Below are positions 41,161 to 48,696 of a stretch of DNA of 64,000 bases, piece after piece. The number at the start of each line of letters is the position of its first letter. The stretch's first letter is position 1. The DNA comes from Hymenobacter polaris. GTDB taxonomy: Bacteria > Bacteroidota > Bacteroidia > Cytophagales > Hymenobacteraceae. The notes under the pieces are model-generated. The model saw only the letters and a list, made by a program, of their open reading frames with translations. It was not told the origin of the DNA and searched no databases. The stretch is taken from assembly GCF_012927305.1 (NCBI RefSeq), contig NZ_JABBGH010000001.1:1798001-1862000 (forward strand), given 5' to 3'. Position numbers and translations under genes: made by a program.

Positions 41161-42060
41161 ATGGAATACGACGTTCTGATTCGCAATGTGTTCGCCACGC
41201 CCGACGTGATTGAACTGCTGTCGGGCCGCACAAGCTGGCTGTCGTATGGCTACGACAACTGGCTGAGCAACCGCTTCTTCCTGCCCAGCCCTTTCGACCC
41301 GGTCGATACCCTGGGGCTGCTGGCCCAGCCGGCCACGTTAGCCCGCGTGCCGGTGCACAGCACTCCCAACTACGCCATCTATCAGGTCTCGAACAAGGGC
41401 AACGCGACGCTCGACTACTACCACTTGCCCGACCACCGCACGCTGCTCTACGACCGCCGCACCCGCTTTGCTTACTGGGAGCAGCCGCTGGCGCTCGACT
41501 CAGGCAACCCACTGGCAGTGACGGCAGAGCAGCTCAAAGCCATCTGCCCCGAGGCTAGCCTGACCAATATCCAAAAACACATCGGGCCGCTCAATACGGC
41601 GATGCAGAAGTATCAGATTAACACGCGCTTGCGGCAGGCGCATTTTCTGGCCCAGGTAGCGGTCGAAAGCGACCACTTCCGGGCCACCCGCGAGTATGCG
41701 ACCGGCAAGGAATACGAGGGCCGCGCCGACCTCGGTAACACGCAGCCCGGCGATGGCGTGCGCTTTGCCGGGCGGGGCCTAATTCAGATTACGGGGCGCG
41801 ACGTGTACGTCAAGTACGGCCGCTACCTCGGGCGCGACCTCACGCAGGGCAACAGCATGAAGCTGGTGGAGCAGGAGCCCTGGGCCGCCGACGCGGCCGG
41901 CTATTTCTGGCTGATTTATAAAAAAGGCAAGGACCTGAACGGCCGCGCCGACCGCGACAACGTAGAGTCGGTGACCAGGGCCGTGAACGGAGGGCACAAC
42001 GGGCTAGCCGCCCGCCAGCGCTACACCGCCAACGCTAAAAAAGTATTTGGGTTGAAATGA
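41161..42060 (+). CDS. GH19 chitinase/lysozyme-like cell-wall effector of the T6SS
   Basis: A 299-residue protein. Residues ~1-110 form an N-terminal domain of no recognised family (start MEYDVLIRNVFATPD); ~115-299 a GH19 domain with QAHFLAQVAVESDHF (Glu near 169), KEYEGRADLGN (Glu near 186), RFAGRGLIQITGR and AAGYFWLI. GH19 enzymes split beta-1,4 bonds in chitin or peptidoglycan; here peptidoglycan is likely. There is no signal peptide, as expected for delivery by T6SS, and a lipoprotein gene overlaps its end (ATGA). The N-terminal domain may mediate loading. Confidence 0.85.
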   Translation: MEYDVLIRNVFATPDVIELLSGRTSWLSYGYDNWLSNRFFLPSPFDPVDTLGLLAQPATLARVPVHSTPNYAIYQVSNKGNATLDYYHLPDHRTLLYDRRTRFAYWEQPLALDSGNPLAVTAEQLKAICPEASLTNIQKHIGPLNTAMQKYQINTRLRQAHFLAQVAVESDHFRATREYATGKEYEGRADLGNTQPGDGVRFAGRGLIQITGRDVYVKYGRYLGRDLTQGNSMKLVEQEPWAADAAGYFWLIYKKGKDLNGRADRDNVESVTRAVNGGHNGLAARQRYTANAKKVFGLK

Positions 42061-42512
42061 GCACACTACTGCATGGGCCGCGCCTGCGAATAGCCGGGTT
42101 GAGTGGGTCGTTGTTTTTCGCCGCGCTGCTGAGTGCGTGTGGGCAGGCCGCGCCGCGCACGGCGGCCCCCAGCCCAAGCTCCCCGCCGGCTGCCGCTGTC
42201 AAAGCCGCGCCGGGGCTCCTAGGTCGTTGGAAATCCACTACCGACCCACTATCCGAGTTGGAGATAACGCCGACGCTCTACACCGAGAAATATCAAGGGA
42301 AGTCAGTGGCCGTGTCTACTTACCAGCTTACCACTAAGTGCGGGTGTGCCGGGGAAAAGCCGCTGGTTTACAAAACGCCGACCATTCTCACCACGCGCAA
42401 CCGACAGGATGGCGACTGCTACTGCTACCTTATCGAACAGTTAACGCCCACTACCTTGCGGCTAGCCAACTACGGCGAGGGCGGCTTTCACGCCTTCAAG
42501 CGCCTGAAATAG
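42057..42512 (+). CDS. Lipoprotein, candidate periplasmic immunity protein for the GH19 effector
   Basis: A 151-residue predicted lipoprotein: hydrophobic signal then LLSACGQA (Cys near 28), an Ala/Pro/Ser linker, and a ~95-residue domain starting GLLGRWKSTTDPLSEL, like small beta-barrel lipoproteins. It holds a KCGCAGE and a DCYCY cysteine cluster, perhaps disulfides. The 4-bp overlap with the effector gene and the periplasmic location match an immunity protein that shields the producer's own peptidoglycan from GH19 attack. Role inferred from context. Confidence 0.68.
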   Translation: MSTLLHGPRLRIAGLSGSLFFAALLSACGQAAPRTAAPSPSSPPAAAVKAAPGLLGRWKSTTDPLSELEITPTLYTEKYQGKSVAVSTYQLTTKCGCAGEKPLVYKTPTILTTRNRQDGDCYCYLIEQLTPTTLRLANYGEGGFHAFKRLK

Positions 42513-42513
42513 G

Positions 42514-42906
42514 CTAGCTCGCCCACTTGTTGTCGAGCAGCACTTCACCGCATTGGAGCTTGCCGGCCGATAGCATCAGGGTCATGACCATGCCGCTGGT
42601 CGAGGCCGTGCCGTCGAAATGCTTGCTCAGGCCCACGCAGTAAGCGTCTTGAAACTCGATGGTTTTGCGCACAGCGCGGCTGTCGGCTTCAAACACCAGA
42701 ATCTTGCCATCGAGCCGCTTGGTGTTGTCCAAGGCCCAAAAATGAAGCAGGTCGCTAGGCTGCGAGTCGAGCTCGATATGCAGCTGCCCACCCTGCACCA
42801 GGGTATCGGCCCGGTTGAGGGTGTCGGCACTCTGGTGGATGCTCCAATTGAAGCTACGCACGTTAAACGTTTCATCCTGCACGATAAAGGCGGCTTCAAA
42901 CGACAT
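42514..42906 (-). CDS. tssD: T6SS tube protein TssD (Hcp), third type
   Basis: A 130-residue Hcp. It has the TssD layout (FNVRSFNWSIHQSADTLNR, DAYCVGLSKHFDG, VLLDNKWAS) and shares the DNKW end with the tssD at 21722 but is otherwise divergent. It stops one base from the end of the convergent immunity gene. The next gene upstream is tssO, 122 bp away on the same strand, so it ends a tssN-tssK-tssO-tssD row. Confidence 0.88.
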   Translation of the reverse strand: MSFEAAFIVQDETFNVRSFNWSIHQSADTLNRADTLVQGGQLHIELDSQPSDLLHFWALDNTKRLDGKILVFEADSRAVRKTIEFQDAYCVGLSKHFDGTASTSGMVMTLMLSAGKLQCGEVLLDNKWAS

Positions 42907-43028
42907 GGGCGGGAGCTTTAGAAAATGACGGCTAAGCCGCCGTTAATACCAGAAAGTTACGTAGAAAGCGTCACCAGCGCCCTAGGTGGGCCAGGCACTA
43001 GGGCCCGACCTAGGGGCTCGGCGAGCCG

Positions 43029-43904
43029 TTAAAACAACCCGAAGAAGCGCGGCTCCTTACCCAGCTCCACGTTGATGGGCTCCAGCGTTTTTTCGATGCT
43101 CTGCTTGAGGTCGGCGGTGGCGGGGTCTTGCAAAATCTTGATAAACGCCGTGCGCGATTCTTGCAACAACTGCTTGCGCTCTTTGCTGCGGGCCTTGTGG
43201 TCGAGGGCGCGCTGGCGCAGGCAGTCGGCATTGGCAAAGGCTACCTGGTCTTGCAGCAAGCTCACCTGAAGCTTGAGGGCCGCGCTGGGCGGCGGTACCA
43301 GGGTAGCGCCGCCGCCGCCCCCACCCCCGGCGGCTACCTGCGGCGGACGGCTAATGCTAGCGGCTTGCAATGTGACAACTTGCTGCTTAGCTTGAGCTAA
43401 TTCTTCGGCTAGGCGAGCGCTGGCTTGAGCATCGGCGCCGCTCTTAGCCAGCTGCCCGCGCAGCGCATCAATCGTGTTGCGGTTCGAGCGAAAAAGGTCG
43501 AAGGCGCGCAATTCATCGCGCACCAACTGGCGGTGCGCGGGCACTTGCAGCTGGGCCGAGTCGAGGCGCAGCTGGCTCAGGCTCACGGCAATATCGTTAA
43601 GGTAGTCCTGGTTGCTGGTGTTCAGGCGGCCCAGTACGAGGTCGTTCTTCTCGTCGCGCAGGCGCTGGTCTACCACATCAATGCGCTGCAGGTGGTGCGC
43701 CAGCGTGTCGAAGCGAGCCACTAGCTGCTTCTGCTCCTGGTGGGTGCGGTCGAGTTCCTTTTTCAGGCGAGCGTTCTCATCAGCCAGGCTATTATTAGAA
43801 AATAGGTAGTACGAGGCCCCTAGGGGCACGGCCAGCGCCAGCAGGTACAGCAGCGAAAATTGCCAGAGGCGGGTGCGTCGTTCGGGTTGGTTGAGCGGAT
43901 TCAT
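43029..43904 (-). CDS. tssO: T6SS subtype-iii membrane-linked protein TssO
   Basis: A 291-residue protein with a short basic cytoplasmic start (NPLNQPERRTRLWQF), one membrane helix (~16-38), and a long periplasmic part dominated by a coiled coil (~40-200). A Gly-rich stretch (seven consecutive Gly near 200) precedes a helical C-terminus. This matches TssO, one of the proteins that replace TssJLM as envelope anchor in Bacteroidota T6SSs. The neighbours tssK (40 bp upstream) and tssN support this. Identification is by topology, opening motif and position. Confidence 0.72.
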   Translation of the reverse strand: MNPLNQPERRTRLWQFSLLYLLALAVPLGASYYLFSNNSLADENARLKKELDRTHQEQKQLVARFDTLAHHLQRIDVVDQRLRDEKNDLVLGRLNTSNQDYLNDIAVSLSQLRLDSAQLQVPAHRQLVRDELRAFDLFRSNRNTIDALRGQLAKSGADAQASARLAEELAQAKQQVVTLQAASISRPPQVAAGGGGGGGATLVPPPSAALKLQVSLLQDQVAFANADCLRQRALDHKARSKERKQLLQESRTAFIKILQDPATADLKQSIEKTLEPINVELGKEPRFFGLF

Positions 43905-43944
43905 GCAGGCAGTAGACTAACGGCGGGCGGCGAGGCAAACGCGA

Positions 43945-45153
43945 TTAAATGGGACTCCAGCGCAAGCCGCCGCCCGTAGTCGGCGACTCGGGCACCGGCG
44001 TGATAATGGGCCCGCGGTGAAACACCGGATTTTCGTTGATAAAGGTCTGCCAGCCTTCGCGGTTTTTGCCAATGTACTCGAGCTGGCTAAGTTGGCGGAA
44101 AACGAGCCCTAGGAGCTGCCACAGCTGCTGCTGCTGCTGCAAGTGCTCGTGCACGCGGTGGTGGTCGTAGGCCAGGGTCACGGCCGCTTGCAGGGCGGCG
44201 AGCAAGGTAGCGGGCGGCGTCTCCGACCACTGCTCGCAGTACTTGAGCAACTCCTCGCGCTCGGCTTCGGTGAGCAGGTCAAGCGAGGTTTTGACTTGCT
44301 TGGCTACCCGCAGCAGCGCATCCAGCAGGTAGCTGGGGGGCTGCTGCGCAGCCAGCAGCCGCAGCGTGGTCAGCTGCTGAGCCAGGGCCAGCGCGGTACG
44401 CTCGGCCAGCTCGCGCACCAGGTCGGCCAGCGGGCTGCGCTTGTCGGCGCGCAGCTTCACTTTATGAATAATTTTGAAGGCGTCCGTTTCTAGCTCGGTC
44501 AGCTGAAAATCAAGCTGATGCAGCGCTTGCAGCAGCGCTGGGTGGCTGGCCAGCGCCAGGCTGGGCGGAATGTACCCCGCCACTGGCCGCAGGGCTCCTT
44601 CGGCGTACAGCAGCTCGCCCACCACCAGCGCAAACGCCGCGCTGGCCTGGCTGCCTAGTTGCGCTGCGGGCACCACGCTCAACTGGTAGCCGGGGCGGGT
44701 ATAGGGGTGGCGGGGCGGCAGTTCGGCCGGGTCGGGCGGGCCGGTCGGCACCCGCTCAAATGGGTTGACGGTGAGCACCACATTGAAGCGCAGCCCCTCG
44801 GTGGCCGCCAGGCCAAAGGTGGCCAGCAGCTGCCCTAAGCTGGTGCGCACGGTGAGCGGCGCACTGCTGGGCGTGATTTCAATGCGGGCCCCGCCCGCCG
44901 TAACGGCCCGACATTGCGTAAGGCGGGCCTGTACTTCGCTCTGGGCATCCACGCTCAGCAGCAGCTCAAAGGCGGCGGGGCTGCCCAGCTCATTAACAGC
45001 GGGCAACAGGCCGTAGCGGTCGGCGCGCAGCTCCAGGGCCACGGCGTCGCGCAGGTGGTCGAGCACGAACTGGTCGGTTTCGGTGAAGTGGCGGCGGGCG
45101 ATTTTCATCCCGTCCACCCAGTTCACGGGGTAGTGCGTGAGGTCTGGAAGCAT
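43945..45153 (-). CDS. tssK: T6SS baseplate subunit TssK
   Basis: A 402-residue TssK, the trimeric baseplate part that links the wedge to the membrane complex. The N-terminus has the family signature NWVDGMKIARRHFTETDQFV (compare the W-x-x-G-x-x-L/I-x-P/H-x-H-F motif), a shell domain follows to ~215, and a helical stretch (DKRSPLADLVRELAERTALA) leads to the receptor-binding-like C-terminal domain. In subtype-iii systems it must contact TssN/TssO rather than TssL/M, which fits its position between tssN and tssO. Confidence 0.87.
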   Translation of the reverse strand: MLPDLTHYPVNWVDGMKIARRHFTETDQFVLDHLRDAVALELRADRYGLLPAVNELGSPAAFELLLSVDAQSEVQARLTQCRAVTAGGARIEITPSSAPLTVRTSLGQLLATFGLAATEGLRFNVVLTVNPFERVPTGPPDPAELPPRHPYTRPGYQLSVVPAAQLGSQASAAFALVVGELLYAEGALRPVAGYIPPSLALASHPALLQALHQLDFQLTELETDAFKIIHKVKLRADKRSPLADLVRELAERTALALAQQLTTLRLLAAQQPPSYLLDALLRVAKQVKTSLDLLTEAEREELLKYCEQWSETPPATLLAALQAAVTLAYDHHRVHEHLQQQQQLWQLLGLVFRQLSQLEYIGKNREGWQTFINENPVFHRGPIITPVPESPTTGGGLRWSPI

Positions 45154-45200
45154 AGCCGCAAAAGAGAGGCGAAAAGTAGAAAGAAATGGCCGGTTCCGGC

Positions 45201-46052
45201 CTAGGCTCCGGGCAAGGGTAGGGGCACCCGCTGGGCCACAATGATGCTGCCCTGGCGCAGAAAGTTATCCTGAAACGTGCGGTCGGGGTCGTAGTAGTGG
45301 CGGCGGCGCCACCACGCCCGCTTGGCGTAAAACAGCCACCCGTAGGCTTGGCCTTGGCCATCAAGATATTGCAGCGCTTGGTCGGGCTTGAGCTTGTTGT
45401 AGTCGGTCAGGAAAATGCCAAACAAGTCATTCAGCCGCATTTGGTAAGGCGCTTTGGACGAAAAGTCGTGGTAGAGGCTCTCGCCATGGCGGCGCGTCAT
45501 CCAGAAGTGCACCACCATAAAATTGTTGAGGTCGATGCGCGTCAGGTCGGGGCCAGGCGCCAGCGGGTTGTAGCGCCAGAGCTTGTAGCGGCGCGGCGGC
45601 ACGGCCCGCCACGCCTGGTACGATTGCCAGAAGAAGAACGGCAGCAGAAACGGAATTATCGCCATTACGAAGCCGGCTGGCGGCAGATAGCCTTGCGCCC
45701 AAGGCAACCAGCGCAACGCCCAGATGGTGCCGCCGCCCAGCGCCGCCGTGGCCACCAGCACCAGCGCTGCCTGCCAGCGCCCCCGCGGCGGCAGCCAAGG
45801 TAGCCAGCGCGGCAGCTTCGCCGCGTAGAGCCACCCCACCAGCACCAGCGCCACTTGCAGCAGGCCAAACGTAAGCCGGTAGGGCCAGGGGCTGCGCACG
45901 GCCGCCAGCCCCAGCAGCCCTATACCGAGCACCGTGCCCAGCACGTAAAGCAGCACACTACCAAAAACTTTGCTACCCTGCACGCGGGAGCTGAGGTTGG
46001 AAACGGTGCTCGTAGCAGCCGAGCGAGCTTGAGAAGCAGGATTGGGAAGCAT
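45201..46052 (-). CDS. tssN: T6SS subtype-iii membrane protein TssN
   Basis: A 283-residue protein with four to five membrane segments in the first ~145 residues and a soluble C-terminal domain of ~130 residues. The latter has NLNNFMVVHFW-like and DLFGIFLTDYNKLKP stretches, GQAYGWLFYAKRAWWRRRHYYDP, and a final SIIVAQRV, as I recall for the Bacteroidota-specific TssN. It heads the tssN-tssK-tssO-tssD row, 47 bp before tssK. A weak -7-like TACCTTGG lies at 46098-46105. Confidence 0.75.
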   Translation of the reverse strand: MLPNPASQARSAATSTVSNLSSRVQGSKVFGSVLLYVLGTVLGIGLLGLAAVRSPWPYRLTFGLLQVALVLVGWLYAAKLPRWLPWLPPRGRWQAALVLVATAALGGGTIWALRWLPWAQGYLPPAGFVMAIIPFLLPFFFWQSYQAWRAVPPRRYKLWRYNPLAPGPDLTRIDLNNFMVVHFWMTRRHGESLYHDFSSKAPYQMRLNDLFGIFLTDYNKLKPDQALQYLDGQGQAYGWLFYAKRAWWRRRHYYDPDRTFQDNFLRQGSIIVAQRVPLPLPGA

Positions 46053-46178
46053 GGAAAAGACAAAATGGCGCCGGCGGCGGCTCGGCGACTGACTTTGCCA
46101 AGGTACGGGAAATCTGCCTGCGGAGCTAGCTGCTCGGTATTCAACCCGGCTGGGCCCGCCTGACCCGGTCCTGGGACT

Positions 46179-46186
46179 TATACTTG
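46179..46186 (+). promoter_or_regulatory. Near-consensus -7 element TATACTTG just before tssG
   Basis: One mismatch to TAnnTTTG, ending five bases before the ATG at 46191, so transcription could start at the start codon. It pairs with a weak minus-strand element for tssN in the same 138-bp divergent gap. Confidence 0.4.
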
Positions 46187-46190
46187 CGTT

Positions 46191-47177
46191 ATGCCGTTGC
46201 GTTCTCCTTCTGCCCGCGAGCTCCTCGAGCGCCAGTGCCGCCAGACCTTCGATGTGCGCCTAGAGGTGCTGCTGGCTGAGCTGCTGGCGTATGGCTACGC
46301 CTTCGAAGACTTCGTGGTGCGGCCAGTAAGCTTATTTGCCCGCCGCTACCGCCGCGACCTAGGGGCCGTAGCCGAAGAGCCCTTCGAGCGCCACCACCGC
46401 GAAGTGGTACGCACCGTGCTGGAGGTGCACCGCGAAGGCCTCTACGATGCCCTGCCGCAACAGGTATTTCACCAGCCCAGCGGCAACCCCGGCGGGCACC
46501 CCCCCGATGTGCGGGCGATGGTGGCGGACAGCCTGGCCCAGCGCCGCAAGGAAAAAGCCACCCGCAAGTTCTTTCTGCCCTTCGAGCAGGAGTTTTTTCG
46601 CTACCGCGTGCGCCTCGAGCAGGAAGAGCGGCGCTACTTCAACAGCTTGGCCACCAACTGGTATAACGAGGCCTTGGCGCGTTTTTGGGGCCTAGCCGAG
46701 GCGGGCCTGCCCCCCGTGGTGCTCACCAACCTGCTTTACCTGCTGCCCTTGGCCTGCAACATTGTGGGCGACTTGCCCCGCACCCAGCGCTGCTTCGAGA
46801 GCGTGCTGGGTCATGCTGTGCGGCTGCGCTCGGTGGCGCCGCAGCGGCACCCGCTGCCAGCCGTCCCCACCAACGCGCAGCCCACCAGCGGCACCCTAGG
46901 GAGCCTAGCATTAGGTCGCGATTTGGTACTCGGCGGCGACTACCAAGAAACGCTGCCCGCGCTTGAAGTCACCGTGCAAGGCTTGACCGTAGCCGAACTA
47001 GAGGCCTATCTCACCAACGCGTGGCCCGCCACCGCGCTTGCGCTGCTGTGCGAGTACTTCGTGGCCTTCGAGACCGACGTGGTAGTGCGCTACGACATGG
47101 CCGCCGCCGAGCCCGAATTCCGGCTGGGTGAGGGAGAAGCAGCACCTGTATTAGGCTTTACTACAGCTGGCATCTGA
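46191..47177 (+). CDS. tssG: T6SS baseplate subunit TssG, subtype iii
   Basis: A 328-residue protein that fills the tssG slot. The start (SARELLERQCRQTFDVRLEVLLAEL) and later LPPVVLTNLLYLLPLACNIVGDL resemble the divergent TssG of Bacteroidota systems; a C-terminal VQGLTVAELEAYL, LLCEYFVAFETDVVVRYDM resembles the strand-helix end. TssG joins two TssF copies in each baseplate wedge. It is the last T6SS gene of the locus, divergent from tssN, and an IS3-like remnant starts 75 bp downstream. Less certain than TssE/F/K because TssG is weakly conserved. Confidence 0.65.
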   Translation: MPLRSPSARELLERQCRQTFDVRLEVLLAELLAYGYAFEDFVVRPVSLFARRYRRDLGAVAEEPFERHHREVVRTVLEVHREGLYDALPQQVFHQPSGNPGGHPPDVRAMVADSLAQRRKEKATRKFFLPFEQEFFRYRVRLEQEERRYFNSLATNWYNEALARFWGLAEAGLPPVVLTNLLYLLPLACNIVGDLPRTQRCFESVLGHAVRLRSVAPQRHPLPAVPTNAQPTSGTLGSLALGRDLVLGGDYQETLPALEVTVQGLTVAELEAYLTNAWPATALALLCEYFVAFETDVVVRYDMAAAEPEFRLGEGEAAPVLGFTTAGI

Positions 47178-47252
47178 AAGCGCAAGTAAGTATCACGCAG
47201 GACTGAGGTGGTCAGGTGAACATGGAGAGGATGGTTATACCTTCCAATTAGC

Positions 47253-48480
47253 ATGAAAGCCAGCCCCTAACCGGCCAAGCGCCGGCGCCATGATGCCGCT
47301 TTCCAAGCCGAGGCCCTGCGCCTAGCCGGTGCGAGCCGCTTGACGCACGCCGCCGCCTAGGCCTTAACTATCACTGTCAAGCTGCTCTAGGAATAGTAGA
47401 AAGAAGCGCTTACTCCCGTAGCGGCGGCCCGCCCGTGCGTGGGGTAGAATTGGACCCGGCCACCGCGGCCGAGTTGCGGCAGCGCCGGGCCTTGGCGCGG
47501 CGGCAAGCGCAGGAGCTGGACATTTGAAAAAGCCACTGCCAGTTGCCTGCTATGAGCGCCGGCTCTCAGCAACTGACAACCCATGAGCCGCCACCGCTTT
47601 ATCAAAGCGTAACAGAGGCAGTACCCCGTGCACTTGCTTTGCCAGGTGGTGGCGGGGCCGGCCAGCGGCTACTATACGTGGCAACAAGCTCAACAACCAG
47701 CAAGTAAACATGCATCGCCCGCTTGGAAAGCGGCGCTGGTGAAGGTCTTCGGCCGCCGCCAGCGCCGCGACGGCACCCGCCGGCTGCAGGTCGCCTTGCG
47801 CCGAAAAGGCTACCGCGTCGGGCGCCAGCGCCGGCGCACCGCGAGGCGCCGGCAGGGGCTGCGGGCCATCCGACCCAAAGCCTGCCCGCCCCGCACGACC
47901 GACTCCCCCCACGGGCTGCGCTGCGCCCCCCACCCGGCTGCCCAACCAGCCCAGGCCCTACGCAGGCTGCCTAGGCATGGGGCAGTGACATCACCTGCTT
48001 GCCGCTGGCTAACGGCGAGGGGGCTTAGCTGGGCGCGTAGCAGAAGGTCAGCAAACAGGGGGGGCGGGCACGTCATGGCCCCCATGCCCGAGGAGCTAAC
48101 TACCACGGCCTGGCAGCGCGCTTGCTAGGCCCAGCCGCCCACGCCGGGTCTGCTCGTGCCCGCCAACCGGGGCGGGCAGTACTGCGTCAACGGGTACCGC
48201 CCGCTGCGGCGTGACCGCGAGGCCCGGCGCTCGCCGAGCCGGCGCGGCGACTGCCACGATCATGCGCGGGCCGCGAGCCGCTGGTCACGCCTCGAAACGG
48301 GGGGGCTCGACGTCGGCGAGCAACCCGTTTTTGCCGGCCTGGCTGACGTGCTGACCAGCGTCGCCGACTACGTTGGTTGCCACAATCCCGAGCGGCAGCA
48401 CTCCAGCAGCGGCTACCAGGCCCCGTATCATGCTCACCAGCAGCTTCTTCAACTTAACGCCCTACCCTGTCCGGCGTAAC
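47253..48480 (+). pseudogene. Decayed IS3-family insertion element (orfA and orfB remnants)
   Basis: The orfA-like part (47253-47527) reads KRRRHDAAFQAEALRLAG near its start and ends ELRQRRALARRQAQELDI before a stop, the usual orfA helix-turn-helix and leucine-zipper ends. The orfB-like part (from ~47580) has VHLLCQVVAGPASGYYTW, DGTRRLQVALRRKGYRVG, GLRAIRPKACPP, then ANRGGQYCVNGYRPL and, in another frame, ERQHSSSGYQAP, the end of an IS3 integrase core. Several stops and frame changes make it inactive. No intact terminal inverted repeats were identified. Nothing else is recognised in 47178-48630. Confidence 0.8.
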
Positions 48481-48634
48481 CAGGCCACCCCAACCTGCTT
48501 AATGCATCCCTAAAAGCGCGGATTTTAAGCCGTTTTTGCGGGTTAGGAAGTGGGTTCTTTTTAGTGGCTTTGCGGACCACACTTTCTGAGCCAATACGTT
48601 AACCACACTTGCGCTTTGTCAACCACCTAAAAGC

Positions 48635-48676
48635 TAGCGGCCAGGCAGCATCCAAAGGGCTGCTGCCTGGCCGCTA
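48635..48676 (-). terminator. Hairpin terminator of the polyphosphate kinase gene
   Basis: Perfect 16-bp stem (TAGCGGCCAGGCAGCA and its complement) with a 10-base loop; read on the minus strand it is followed by GCTTTT. It lies 20 bp past the ppk stop. Confidence 0.82.
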
Positions 48677-48696
48677 AAGGTCGCTCAGTCCGTAGT

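Noticed and set aside
47628..48128. 166-residue open frame in the T6SS/ppk gap as a real gene
   Set aside because: It is the orfB part of a decayed IS3-type element; the same similarity continues in other frames.
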